Notes: a model not told the origin generated them from the letters alone. Shown: positions 46,042 to 58,339, counted from the stretch's first letter. The stretch: 64,000 bases of DNA from Amorphophallus konjac (GCA_022559845.1 CM040118.1:239119224-239183223); one strand, 5' to 3'. Program-made: numbers and translations.

Positions 46042-48198
46042 ATGTGGACGAACGGTCAAGGAAATGCTGGTGGTCCTAGAACCTTCATGGCTGAAGGTCA
46101 ATCCATTAGTCGCCCTCCTTATTTCGATGGTAGTAACTATCTGTTTTGGAAGAACAGGATGGAAGTGTTCATCAGGGCTGAGAGTCATAAACTGTAGAGA
46201 GTAATCACGGTGGGGCCATATGAGCTGCCACCAAATGAGGATGCTTGGACAAATGACCATGTCAAGCTCTCTTCACTCAACTGGACGACGCTGAACATAA
46301 TCCAGTGTGCTGTTCATCCAGAGGAATATGCCCGTATATCTGCATACAGAACTGCCAAGCGAATGTGGGATGAGCTGCAATTGATCTATGAAGGTACAGC
46401 TCAAGTGAAAGCCTCGAAGGTAAACCTCTACACTTCTAAGTATGAAATGTTTAAGATGAATGCAGATGAGCATATAACCGAAATGTATGCCAGGTTATCC
46501 TTGATCACTAACACTCTTAAGGGGCTAGGGAAGGATCTTGCTGAGGCAGATATAGTCAGGAAAATCCTTAAATCTTTATCCCCGGCATGGCACACTAAGG
46601 CCATTGTGATTGAGGAATCAAAAGATTTGACTGTCTTAACTGTGAATGAACTCATAGGATCCTTGATGACCTATGAGATGAATTTCCAAGGAGGTGGAGA
46701 AGGAAGTGAGAGGAAGGGTAAAAATGTAGCTCTAAGAGCTTCCCACAACAAGGGTAGTAATAGTGGGAGCAGCAGCAGTAGCCCCGAGTCTGAGTCCGAG
46801 CTTGAAGGTTTATCAAATCTCGACCAGGAGGAGCAGGCAATGCTCACTAGACAGTTCAGAAAATTTTTGAAGAAAAAGGGAAAGACCTTTAGGAAGAAGA
46901 AGCCACAACCCTTTAACAAGAATGCTGAATTTACCAGTTACAGGGATAGAAATCCTAAGAAACTGACTTGTTTTAATTGTAACAAACAGGGACACATGAG
47001 AGGCGAATGCCCAGACCTCCAAAAGAAGGGTCCCTATCTTCAGATGAAAAACATAAAGGTGCAGAAGAAGAAGAAGCCACAGGTGATGGTCTACACTTGG
47101 AGCGAGGAAGAAGAAGACCCTGAAGATGCTTCCTCAGAAGAATATGACGATGGAATTTGCCTTATGGCAAACAGTGAAGAGGAGGTAATAAACGTTTTTG
47201 AAAATTTCTCAATTGATGACTGGGAGGATGCTTATGGTGACTTGCTAGATAAATTTAATTCTCTTAGCAAAGAGCACAGAGTTCTGAAAAGAAAATTTAA
47301 CACAAATATTGAATAACAAACTCTGGTCTGTGAGGAAAATGAAAAGCTAAAAGAACAACTAGAAGAAATGACCTCACTAAGGAAAGAGAATGATAAGCTT
47401 AAGGGAGAAATTCAAGAAAGTCAAAAACAGCTCAATGAATTCAAAACTAAAATTGAAGAAAGCATGAATGAAATTAGAGTGAATTCAGAGAAATATGAAG
47501 CTGTGAAGAAAGTAAATGCTGAACTCCTAAAGAATTTTGAGTCTCTTCAAAAGGAGCTGGAAGACAAATAGAAAGTCTTAGAAAAGTTTGTCCAAGGAAA
47601 AACTAGCCTAGATGCTATACTAGGGACTAGGGTCAATTTCAATAAGGAAGGTCTAGGCTATGACCCAACCAACAAGAGATCCTTGCAATTCAAGACCATT
47701 ACCTTCTGTCCAGAGAAGGGAAAAGAAAAGCTGGACACACCATCCAGCTCAAACAGCTCTAAGGAAACTCAAAGTCCTAAAGAAAATACAAAAACCAGTA
47801 CTGGACAACCATTTAAGATGGGAATGAAATTTATGAAGAATAACATTAAGTTCACTCACCAGAACACAAATGGTAGATGGACCAAGAAAATAAATCAGAA
47901 TAAGAGCTGGAATTACAACAATCAGATGGGTCCAAACAGGACCTACTGGAGAAATAACTTTCATGGTCAAAGATATGCTAATCAACAAGCCTACAGGAGA
48001 TTTCCTAGGAATAGGAAGACTAATGAATGGAATAGAACTCACTTCTCCAGTTCAGCTAGATTCAACTTTAATAAACCAGAAAGGAAGGTGCCAGAGAAAA
48101 CCATGCTGAAACAAATCTGGATACCTAAACACTTGATCAGAGATTTGAACAATGTCCTTTGACCCAACTCATCTTGGGTTCCAAATCACTCTGCTTGA
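46042..48198 (+). pseudogene. gag: C2 gag with zinc knuckle and coiled coil (stops only)
   Basis: ATG at 46042 (MWTNGQGNAGG) lies just after the primer site. One frame runs the whole length. Capsid region: PPYFDGSNYLFWKNRM and MYARLSLITNTL. Zinc knuckle CFNCNKQGHMRGEC at about 46974-47015 is intact. The heptad-rich coiled coil (about 47220-47570) is the Sirevirus Gag type. A basic Asn/Arg-rich linker follows. Stops: TAG 46195 (Trp in C1), TAA 47314, TAG 47569, TGA 48160. The frame's natural end is TGA 48196, after a WVPN motif shared with C1. Confidence 0.92.
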
Positions 48199-48211
48199 TA
48201 TATCTGTGTAG

Positions 48212-49561
48212 GTCGGCCTGGCAGCTGAAGACAACAAGTGGTACCTCGACAGTGGCTGCTCCAGGCATATGACAGGAGACCGATCCAAGTTCAGCAAGAT
48301 AGAGATGAAGCCAGGGGGTCTGGTCAAGTTTAGAGGAAAGAACAAAGGTAAAATAATTGGAGTTGGCACAGTAGGTAAGTCTTCCACAAATTCCATTGAA
48401 AAAGTATTACTTGTGGAAGGGCTTCAACACAACCTAATTTGTATTAGCCAATTATGTGACAGGGGTCACAGGGTTGTATTTGATGATAGTTCATGCAAAA
48501 TCCTTGAAACAAATTCTGACATGGTTAAATTTGTAGCCAACAAGATTAATAATGTCTACATTGTAGACTTAGATGAGAAATCTGAATCTACTATTTGCTT
48601 ATCTGCGAATTCTGAAAATGATGCCTTTGAATGGCATAGACGTCTAGGTCATGCTAGCTTCTCAACCTTAAATAAATTGGTCAAGCATGATTTAGTTAGA
48701 GGCATGCCTAGAATTAAATTCAACTCAATATCAAAAGCATGTGATGCCTGTGCTCTAGGCAAACAGACCAGAAATTCTTTTAAATTAAGATCTGAGCCAT
48801 TGTCTTCTAGACCAATGGAACTTCTTCATATGGACCTTTTCGGTCCAACTAGAACTCAGAGTCTTAATGGAAACAGGTTTGGCTATGTCATCATAGATGA
48901 CTTCTCTAGATATTCATGGATATTTTTCTTAGCAAATAAGAGTGATGCATTTCAAAAGTTTAATCTGTTTTTCAATAAGGTCAAACAAGAAGGGAAGTAC
49001 ATGGCTAGTTCTATTCAATCTGACCATGGAGGTGAGTTTGAAAACTCCATGTTTACTGATCTTTGTGACAAAGAAGGACTAACTCACAGGTTTTCTTCTC
49101 CCAGGACACCTGAACAAAATGGGATTGTGGAGAGAAGAAATAGAACAGTGGTGGAAATGGCCCGAACCATGTTGATTGAAAGTAAATTACCTAGAAGGTT
49201 TTGGGCAGAAGCGGCCAATACAGCAACCTACATAATCAACAGGGCCATGGTAAGACCCATACACAAGAAAACACCCTATGAGCTTCTAAAAGGTAAGAAA
49301 CCAAACTTGTTTCATTTCAGAATTTTTGGAGCAAAATATTTTATTCATAACAATGATAAGAAAGATTTAGACAAGTTTGAAGCCAAGAGTTCACCTGGAA
49401 TATTCTTGGGTTACTCTGAAGTGTCAAGGGCATATAGGGTATTTAACATATCAGATCAGAAAGTGGAAGAATTTCCATACATCCTTTTTAGTGAAAAGAA
49501 AGATGTCTCTAATGTTAAAAATCTTGACAGGGATTCCAATCATGGTGGAGACTTTCTATAA
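48212..49561 (+). CDS. pol: C2 protease and integrase
   Basis: The frame opens at 48212, +1 relative to gag. Protease motif WYLDSGCSRHMTGD starts at 48239 (catalytic Asp present). Numbering from the Met at 48269, the integrase zinc ligands are His123, His128, Cys158 and Cys161, and the catalytic triad is Asp189 (HMDLFGP), Asp252 (SDHGGEF) and Glu288 (NGIVERR), with about 35 residues between the last two as in active integrases. A TAA at 49559 separates it from RT in the same frame. All catalytic residues are intact. Confidence 0.93.
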   Translation, partial: VGLAAEDNKWYLDSGCSRHMTGDRSKFSKIEMKPGGLVKFRGKNKGKIIGVGTVGKSSTNSIEKVLLVEGLQHNLICISQLCDRGHRVVFDDSSCKILETNSDMVKFVANKINNVYIVDLDEKSESTICLSANSENDAFEWHRRLGHASFSTLNKLVKHDLVRGMPRIKFNSISKACDACALGKQTRNSFKLRSEPLSSRPMELLHMDLFGPTRTQSLNGNRFGYVIIDDFSRYSWIFFLANKSDAFQKFNLFFNKVKQEGKYMASSIQSDHGGEFENSMFTDLCDKEGLTHRFSSPRTPEQNGIVERRNRTVVEMARTMLIESKLPRRFWAEAANTATYIINRAMVRPIHKKTPYELLKGKKPNLFHFRIFGAKYFIHNNDKKDLDKFEAKSSPGIFLGYSEVSRAYRVFNISDQKVEEFPYILFSEKKDVSNVKNLDRDSNHGGDFL

Positions 49562-51304
49562 GACCAACAGGAAGAAGAGAAGACTCAGCCAAATGGAGAA
49601 ACAAATTCCCCCAATAAGGAAGGGCCAAGAGAAACAGGTGAGTCTTCATCAAATATCAGATTTCTTAAAGACCATCATTTAGATAAAATCATAGGCAATC
49701 CTGAAGATCCTCTCCGGACTAGGTCTCATTTTAGAAATGTGAATAATGATGACTTAATTGCTTTAGTCTCACAAATTGAACCCAAAACAGTAGAAGAGGC
49801 CTTAGCTGATCAAGCTTGGGTCAATGCTATGAGTGAGGAATTAGGTCAGTTTGAAAGGAATAATGTCTGGGAGCTTGTCCCAAGACCAGATGGTATTAAT
49901 GTCATAGGAACCAAGTGGGTGTTCAAAAATAAGATGAATAAAGATGGAATTATCTCGAGGAATAAGGCCAGACTAGTAGCCAAAGGCTACTATCAGGAAT
50001 TCGGTGTAGACTTTGATGAATCATATGCACCTGTTGCTAGGATGGAAGCTATAAGATTGTTGCTTGCCTTTGCATGCTCAAAGAACATAAAACTCCAACA
50101 AATGGATGTTAAAAGTGCCTTTTTAAATGGAGTTATTAAAGAAGAAGTTTTTGTTGAACAACCTCCTGGATTTCAATATTCTCCTCAACCTAACCAAGTT
50201 TTCAGGATAAACAAAGCTTTGTATGGTCTAAAGTAGGCTCCAAGAGCTTGGTATGAAAGATTGTCTGAATTTCTGATCAGCAAGGGCTACAAAAGAGGTA
50301 AAGTTGATCAGACTTTATTTACCAAGGGCATGAATAAAGATCTCATCATAGTTCAGGTATATGTAGATGACATTGTATTTGGATCAACTAAGCATGAACT
50401 ATGTGATGAATTTTCTACCATGATGTCTGCTGAATTTGAAATGAGCTTGGTTGGTGAACTAAAATATTTTCTTGGATTGCAGGTACAGCAGCTTGAAGAT
50501 GGGTGCTTCATCAACCAAACCAAATACACAATGGAACTGTTCAAAAGGTTTGGCATGGAAAACTTAAAGCACATTACTACACCCATGGGCACCAATACTT
50601 CATTGGATGCAGATGAGACAAGTAAAGAAGTAAATGCCAAACTTTATAGAGGTTTGATTGGATCACTACTTTACTTAACAGCCTCTAGACCTGATATACA
50701 ATTCAGTGTAGGAATGTGTGCAAGGTATCAGTCTAGACCTACTGAACTACACTTAGCTGCAGTTAAAAGAATCTTCAGATATTTGTCAGCTAGTCACTCT
50801 CTTGGTTTATGGTTTCCTGCATCTCACACACTTAACCTAGTAGCATACACAGATGCTGACTATGCAGGCTATAAACTAGACAAGAAAAGCACAAGTGGCC
50901 ATTGTGAATTCTTGGGTGGGTGTTTAGTGTCGTGGGACTCCAAGAAACAACGTTCTGTGGCCCTCTCCACTACAGAAGCTGAATATGTGGCTGCAGGGAG
51001 TTGTGGAATACAAGTCATATGGATTAAACACCAGCTTCAGGACTACCAAGTAGACCTGGGGTGCACACCTATTTACTGTGATAATACTAGTGCCATCAAT
51101 CTTGCTAAAAATCCTGTTTTGCATTCACGAACCAAACACATAGAAATAAGACATCATTTTATAAGAGATGAGGTGTCTAAGAATAATTTTGAACTGATTC
51201 ATGTAGGCACAGATAATCAGATTGCTGACATATTTACAAAACCTCTGGATAATGAAAAATTTTCCACATTGAGAAGAGAATTAGGCTTATACAAATTGTC
51301 TTAA
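49562..51304 (+). pseudogene. pol: C2 reverse transcriptase and RNase H (one stop)
   Basis: In frame with the integrase. [37 protein letters not shown] and the active site YVDDIVFGST (about 50359-50390). One TAG at 50234 lies where C1 has Gln (LKQAPRAW). RNase H: TDADYAGYKLD, KSTSGHCEF, STTEAEYVA, YCDNTSAI and KHIEIRHHFIRD. The stop after LGLYKLS at 51302-51304 is the natural end. Confidence 0.94.
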
Positions 51305-52842
51305 TTATGAAGCATGTTCTTGTTGTGAGGGGGAGTTGTGTCTTTCTGATGTTTAGCCTTCTTGCATGCTGGTTTAAGGGGGAGTTCAGAATGCTTACTA
51401 GTTAGCTTTCCGGAATGCTCTAAGTAAGGGAAAGCCTTGAGATTTTGCTGGAATGTTTTATTGAGGAATGCTATGTCTTAGGGGGAGCTGAGTTGTGATG
51501 TGAGAAGAGAAGTTCTTTGACAGATTCAAAAGGGCTGTCCAGATGTGTACCTTTGCTGGTCTTGCATGACTGATTTAGTGTGGTTCTCTCAGAAAGTAGA
51601 GTGTCACTTATCTCTTAAGTCTATAAGTCAGTGACTCTAATCTCCAAGTTAGAATCTTTCCTTTGGTACTCCTTCAGATATCTGGACTAATTGCATAAAG
51701 TATATCTTCCTACATTGTCATTGATTATGGTTCAGGCCAAAAACTTGTATGTCTTGATATCTGACCCAATCAACTTGAAATCTAGACTTCAAGACTCAAT
51801 TCAAGAAAAGTCCTTTTTGGTATTGTCTTCAATCATTCTATCTCTTTAACTCAAGGGATTAACTGAACAAACATGTTCTGTTTTGATCACTGAGAAACTG
51901 GGAGCTTCATCAATGAAATGAATATTTCTCCCAAGTCATGAGGTGTCAAATGCTTAAAATGAATGAAAAGTCAAGACAGAGCAATGGTGGCTTGCTGGTG
52001 AGTAACTGGGGACTCTGGCCTCTAATCAAGGTGTTTCCTCATGTCAAAAGCCACAGTTACTAACTCTGTTCCTTAATAAAAAAAAAGAAGGAAGGAAGTA
52101 ATGAGGTACTCACTCTAAGTAACTGGGGATTCAGGCCTCTAATCAAGGTGTCTCCCTAATGTCAAAGGAAGTGAACTACCAACTTACTCATTGATCTTCT
52201 TGAAAATCATCTCCAACAAAAAAAATTCCTTGTTGTTATGCAACTAATGGATTGCTTGTCCTCAATACCTTGAGAACACCTCTCTGATTATGTCTTTTGT
52301 TGTCTTGTGGGATAGTTGAATGATCAGCTGTCTCTGGCCATACTTGTGAACTCCTGCTCTAAATCATCCACTATGTATGCTGATAAACTTGTCTATCATT
52401 CTACTTCTCTATTGTGTACTGAAGTCTAAAGAATCTTGTCTTGATATTAGAAACTCACTTATTCTCTTAAGACCTACTCGTGACTTTCTGCACTAAGAAG
52501 TTACTGCCCTTAGTCCTCATGTTTCCAGCACTGTCACACATTCTGTAGTTCTTTTTGCTGATGTCAAAGGGGGAGAGAAGTTTGCAATGTCTGCAATTTC
52601 AGTGAGAAGTTCTGCAATATCAGTGAGTCTTGGATTTGTCTTGAGCTTTGGGAGAGTCATGTTGCTTCATGCTGATATGTTTATGAGTTGTGGGGGAGAT
52701 GAGAGTGTGCTGTAGGGAATGTTTAATTCATTTTCATGAGCATGTCTTGAATTTATTCTGCTTGTTGCTGCTGGTATTAACTTTTTGTTGAAACTTGATA
52801 TTGCTTCATTCATAGTGTTGTCATCATCAAAAAGGGGGAGTT
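51305..52842 (+). other. C2 3' non-coding region with repeated polypurine tracts
   Basis: No gene. PPT-like GGGGGAG tracts lie at about 51328, 51375, 51480, 52565 and 52688, and the functional one (AAAAAGGGGGAGTT) is at 52829-52842. Positions about 51998-52070 and 52115-52190 are two copies of a ~115-bp repeat ('agtaactgggga' ... 'ggcctctaatcaaggtgt'). Confidence 0.8.
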
Positions 52843-55539
52843 TGTTGCATCCCTATGGTTTTGATAATGTCCCACACTATAAATCAATCTTCTATCTCTA
52901 GATTAATGCTATTTCATCATGTGAGTAAGTACAGTTCAATGGCTGTCAGATAACATGCTCTATCTTAATTCTGCCTACACTCTGTCTGCACAGTCTTCAC
53001 ACTAGTGCGTCAACTCAGTGTGCTGATGCGTCGACCCTTCAGTCATTGCATGTCTCTGTTTTCACACCAGTGCGTCAACTCAATGTGCTGATGCGTCGAC
53101 CCTTCAGTCATTGTATGTCTCTGTTCTCACACCAGTGCGTCAACTCAGTGTGCTGATGCGTAGACTCTTCTGTTCAGGTTCTTCATTTGATTAAGTCTAT
53201 ACATCATCAGTTGAACGTAAAGGTAATACGTTGCAGCATCAACTCATTGGGCTGCAGCGTCAACTCAGCATGTTTGCACTTCACCTTCAGACTTTAAAGT
53301 CTATACATTCGGTTCCTTGGGCAAAGTCTATACATCGCTTAGTCTGCACATTGCCTTCAGCCCAAGTGCTCAAAGCCTAAGTCTATACACTCGTTTGTGA
53401 GACCTTCAACTCTGTACACTGCTTGAGCCTCACCAAGTATGTACATCGCTTCAAGCGATTCTAGTCTATACAGTCTACCTTCACACTAAGAGTCTGTACA
53501 TCGGTCCTACAGCCGATCGTCTCACTCACTCTTTGCAAGTCTGTACAGCCTACCGTCTCATGCAGCGTCTAATGTTAAAGTTTCAACATAGCATTGCATC
53601 GTCTCTATCAGTGTCTCACTGGTCTAGTCTGTATAGACTTTAGCATCTCATGAAAGTCTATACAACGCATCAGTTTTTTAGAAGTCTGTACACTAGCCTT
53701 TGCATTAAGCCTCAAAGTCTGTATAGTCGTGTACAGTGGATTTCAAGTCTATACATCCTTCAGCTGAATCTGTTCAAGTCTGTACATCGCCCAACTGATT
53801 TGGCAAGTCTATACAACATGAAGTCCTCACCTCGTCTTGGTTTAAGTCTATACAGTCTGAAGTCTACATTGCTTTACATCCACAGAGTCTGTACAGCCTA
53901 TCTGACTTCATGGGTAGCATGCCTTTAGTGCGTTGACGCACTTGGCTGACTGCGTAGACGCAATGGTGCATCTTTCGCTTCCTTCTTGTTCACTACGTCG
54001 ACGCTAACACTGGATGCGTTGACGCATTAGTCAGTTTGCTTAGGGAGTGAGCATTTTTCTTGAGGAGCTGAGGCGACGCTGCACGCTGTAAGCGTTGACG
54101 CCTTGGCTGTTGACCAAGGGTCTTTTGATCAGCATCAAAGTCTGAGCAATGTGAAGTCTACACATTTGTCTCCTCTAGAGGTCTATACATTGGCTAAGGG
54201 TCTTCAAGTCCATACAGAGTCATCTGATGCATGCTGTCTGAAGTATGTACAGCATGCCTTGCTATTTACAGCTTTCAAAGACACATTGCACTGCGTCAAC
54301 GCAGTGCATAGGCACGTAGTGTAGCGTCAACGCATTGCATTGTGCATACCCTGGTAAAGTCTATACATGCGTTTATTCATTAAGTCTATACATTCTCTCA
54401 CGATTGTGCACACTTACTCTGTTGTGTTTCTAAAGTATATACATTCATGTTGAAAGCCTGAACTAACTAAGTCTATACATTCCATCTGTCAGTCTGCAGG
54501 CGATTCAGGCTGATGATTGGGCACGTGAATCGAGGTTGGCACCTGACACGTGATCCAAGACAACAGGCGCATGACAAGTGGATGGCAACCTTGTCAGGAT
54601 GCTGCCATGTGGTCGAAATTCAAATGATCTGGCCAAAAGTGCATGGGCGGAAACCTGGCAGCCACACGCCATTATCTGCTATAAATATAGAACTTCATCC
54701 TTCAGTAGAAATTCGATCGTGAAAAAGAAAAAGCAGAAGCCATTGGTGAGAGTCTGCACGATCTAGAAAAGAAAAAGAGAAGAGAGTTCCATATCTGAGA
54801 GGAGATTGTTTGAGAGAGAGAGAGAGTGTGTGTGTGGATTGATGAATTGCTTCATTTGAAGCTACAGTTGTATTGGGTTTCAGAACCGATTTCTTCTTCA
54901 TTAGTTTTTCTTTCTATTTTGCTTTCGTTTATTTTGTTCTTCCATTCTGATTTGAAATTGTTTCCCTCCGGTGTGTGGAGGAAGGGAGTACTACTCCAGT
55001 TTCCCTCTGAGTTGCAGAGGAAGAGAGATCGGTGATCTCTGGTGTTGTTAGTGACAGGTTGTCATTAACAGTTTCCCTCCGTGTGTGGAGGAAGGGAGAG
55101 GATTCTCCGGTTGTGTTCTAGCTGGGAGCTAGAACAGGTTTCAAGTTCTGTGGGTAGCAGAGCTTGGTCGAGGGATTTTTTTCCCTTGGGTGTTCAAGCT
55201 GTGTGGCAGCATGTTGTACGCAGACTGAGTCTGCTGTGATCTAGCTTTGCCTAGTGGAATCCTCACTCTAGTTGGAGTGAGGGGTGGATGTAGATTGCGG
55301 ACTGCAATCGAACCACCTAAAAACCGAGTGCCTCCTCTGTGGTTTGCTATTGATTTCTGTGCTCTTCATCTGCTTGTCCCTTTGCCTTCAAGTGATCAGT
55401 TCTTCACTCTCATCTATATTTCTCTCTGTTCTGGTTAAGGAGGTGCGTTAGCTGTAGAATCTATTTTTCGCCTGAGTTTCTGCAAATTGGGAGTGATCTA
55501 TTCATCCCCCCCTTCTATATCACTCTTGCTGCGCTAACA
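52843..55539 (+). repeat. Right LTR of C2
   Basis: It matches the left LTR with scattered substitutions and a few small indels (13 bp longer, including an extra AGAG near 54815 and an insertion near 55268). It ends GCGCTAACA, then CCCTC. Confidence 0.94.
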
Positions 55540-57591
55540 CCCTCTTGTATCCCCTGCACGGCCGGTGGGACCCAGTCAGCCGCGCCTTCCTCTTCCCGTG
55601 GGGGCACATGGTCTCGACGCTAGAGGACGTGGCACGCATCACCGAACTACCCGTGCACGGGGCACCGGTCAGCGGGAGGATGTTGACATACTATAGAGAG
55701 CTGGCCCAGAGGCTGCTGGGCCTGGAGCTGCAGAGGTAAGAGTGTCCGTCGATGATCCTGTCGAGGGCGAGGCTGCAGGAGGGCCTCGGCATGCGGGGAG
55801 CAGGGATTGCTACTGGAGAGCTGCAAGAGCAGCACCTGGGATGGCTCGTGGACTGAGTATGGGAGAGGGTAGCAATTGCCCCGGGACCCGAGGCGGACGT
55901 CGTGCTACGGAGGTTCCTGATGCTGCTATTTGGAAAACTATTGTTCGCCACCAGGGTGGACGGGGTGAGTTACCGACTGCTGCCCCTGCTGGAGGAGGTG
56001 GACCGCGTTGAAGAGTACACGTGGGGTGAGGGGGTGCTCACCTTCCTCTTCGACACCCTCAACTCCAAGAGCCGGCGCACCATGCTTGGTGGATTCTCCC
56101 CGCTACTTCAGGTACGACTCGATCCCTAAAATGCTTATGCAATTGCTATATGTATAAATGCTTATATATTGACATTTTGATGCAATGTAGGTGTGGGCCT
56201 ATGTCTACCTCCCCAGACTAGGGAGAGGTCAAAAGGTGTATCCCGAGTGACTACCTATCGCGAGACGGTGGATAGCACCTCGGGAGGTGGGCTCTCTACG
56301 ACGTTAGGTCCGGACCATCCAAGACGACCTCGACACTCTTCCCTACGTCTCGGTAAGATCTAAACTTGAGCTTTGTGTAAATGCGACTATATGCTTATAT
56401 GCTGATGTAATTGCCTACTTGACAGGTTAGGTGGACACCCTACCGTGGAGAGGGACACGAGGGCCAGCCGTGGGTGGTGGCGGCCCTAGCGTACGTGGGT
56501 CGAGACATCTGGCTCCACTACATGAATGTCCTGGAGCCACTCCACTACCGGCTGGTCATGAGGACCATCGGCGTCCACCAGGAGAAGGTCGAGTTCCCGG
56601 CTCAAGAGAAGCCGGAGGAGCGCGTGGGATGCCACGCACGAGGGCTGGTGGTAGAGATTGACTGGGTCACGCGAGCGGTGGAGCAGATCCAGGATTGGAT
56701 GGGACTTGGGCGAGCGGTGCACGCCCGACCCGAGAGCGACGAGGCCTACCTAACGGCCTATGCTCGATGCTACGGTGACAAGGTCTTTTGTAGCGCGCGA
56801 CGACCAGTACGATTCTAGACTCATGCTTTCTAATATGCTTTATGATTACATTACATTGACACTTGACTTCCTACATGCTCCAGGGGTTACTTCATTCTAC
56901 CGTCCAGCAGCGGGGTGAGCTCCGGCTTTCTCTGGACCTCCTGGTAAGTTTTACTCAGCCTCAGACTTAAAATGTTTATGATATGCTTTATGAAACTGAC
57001 ATGCCACTATTTGCAGCGAGCTGAGGGAGCCCAACGCCAGGCGTCGGACACACCGTCTTCCTCCCAGCCTCCTGCAGATCGGGCCGAGTGGGACGCAGAG
57101 TTTGTGCGAGCGACGGCGCCGGTGGAGGAGGCCGAGGCCACTCTTGCCGAGACGGTACACAAATCACTACCTCTTCTTTTTTCTAATTTCTATGACTAAA
57201 ACTTGCAAAATAATTTATAAAATGAATGCATGGGCAGGAGAGGGAGTTGGCAGCAGCGTTGGGTGAGGCCACCTGACATAGGGAGGAGGCTGAGCGCTTC
57301 TGTGCTGAGGCAAAGATGCTCCGTGCAGAGGTAGCAGAGGCAGCACGTCTCTGTGCAGAGATGGAGCGATCCCACATCGAGATGATGGAGGCGGAGCATC
57401 TTCGAGCCCAGGCTGCGGAGGCGGACCGGTACCGAGCGGAGGTAGAGCGCGCCCGCATAGAGGCGGCGGAGCTGTAGGGAGAGGTACGAGCGTACCAGCA
57501 GATGAGCCAGAGATCGGGGCGGAGCAGGACCCACAGCGTTGCGCCCAGCGGTACCCACCGAGACTACCTTACAGGTTCCTCCAACTATTAG

Positions 57592-58333
57592 AGGAACGAC
57601 GACGAGGAGCGTCGGCGACGCCGGCGAGCGGAGGAGAGCACCTCCATGGTGCCACCAGCGAAGCGCCATGAGGGTTCAGGAGAGAGTGACGACCCTAGGA
57701 AGGGTCAGACCTGATGTACTACACACGACTCCTCTATTTATAGATGTTATGATATGATGTGTTTTGATCCTCCTTTTGATTTTGCAAAATGTGTGCATGC
57801 TAACACTGACCAACTGACAATGAATCCTAAACTGACGCGAGAGAGTGAGAGAGAGAGATTTTGAGAGACTCGAGTAGGATTGGTGCAAAGAAACAGGACA
57901 CTAAGGCAACAGAGAGAGAGACGGTGCTAAAACTGCCGCTCCAAGAGCTAGACGGTCTTACAGTAGACCGCTGAAGGTCGTCCTGCCGTGAGCTCAAAGT
58001 AGGTCCTAAACTGTCTCCCTCGGACTGCATAGATTATAAAGACGGCTCTCCTTTGACCGTTGCAATTGAGAGACGGTCTTAAAAAGACTGTTTAGGCTGC
58101 CAGAGAGATGAAGTGAGTAGAAGGTAGAGAAATAGCCCCTTGAGAACCGCTATTAGACACCCGCGGCCGCCCGATAGGCAGCGGCTTAGGAAACTCTGGT
58201 AGCTCCGGTTGGGACTCTCTTGGAGAGTCCCAAACCGTGGGTAAGGGATCCTAATCCGTGCTAAAGCCTATCTTACCTCGTTTTGGAGTTATCCTACCTC
58301 AACCCTAGTGGGATTAGGCCAAGTGTTTGGGCT
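57592..58333 (+). promoter_or_regulatory. Region between PMD and DUF7745-like genes, with dyads
   Basis: No gene. Spaced dyads at 57945-58100 (CGGTC-ttacagta-GACCG, CGGCT-ctccttt-GACCG, CGGTC-ttaaaaa-GACTG) lie about 240-390 bp upstream of the TATA box of the next gene, so they are placed like promoter elements. An (AG)n run is near 57840-57865. Confidence 0.6.
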
Positions 58334-58339
58334 CTATAA
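58334..58339 (+). promoter_or_regulatory. TATA box of the DUF7745-like gene
   Basis: 'gctctataagtag' lies 88 bp upstream of the ATG at 58422. Transcription would start at about 58365. Confidence 0.65.

Larger units (their letters stand above)
43333..55539 (+). mobile_element. Sirevirus-type Ty1/copia element C2, 12.2 kb, youngest insertion
   Basis: LTRs 43333-46016 (2684 bp) and 52843-55539 (2697 bp) start TGTTGCATCC, end GCGCTAACA and are nearly identical. A perfect CCCTC target duplication flanks them. Internal order: iMet primer site, gag with coiled coil, protease, integrase, RT, RNase H, 1.5-kb non-coding region with repeated PPTs. Gag keeps one frame with a few stops, and pol keeps one frame with two. 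It is the least damaged element of the window, and C1 is its closest relative here. Confidence 0.95.
42208..57591 (+). pseudogene. Plant mobile domain (PMD) gene, 7 exons, split by Sirevirus C2
   Basis: Exons by GT-AG borders and frame: 42208-42360; 43192-43332 continued at 55545-56111; 56191-56352; 56426-56782; 56884-56943; 57017-57154; 57238-57591. All introns are phase 0 and exons total about 1.93 kb. The PMD signature is clear: 'RLAAMGFGEFLGM', then after C2 'RWDPVSRAFLFPWGHM' with 'TLEDVARITELPVHG' and 'EEYTWGEGVLTFLFDTL', and later 'PWVVAALAYVG'. The last exon is an Ala/Glu/Arg-rich coiled coil. In-frame stops at 55737, 55854, 56248, 56305, 57274 and 57475, plus the 12.2-kb insertion, make it a pseudogene here. 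Plant PMD proteins (MAIN, MAIL1) act in transposon silencing; element-borne copies are known. Confidence 0.85.

Noticed and set aside
55736..55790. Small intron after 55735 in the PMD gene (GTAAGAG donor)
   Set aside because: The reading frame and PMD similarity continue straight through, apart from one TAA at 55737, so a stop mutation is the simpler reading.
57196..57669. Minus-strand Arg/Ser-rich ORFs opposite the last PMD exon
   Set aside because: Low-complexity shadow of the Ala/Glu/Arg coiled coil, whose splice borders and phase support the plus strand.
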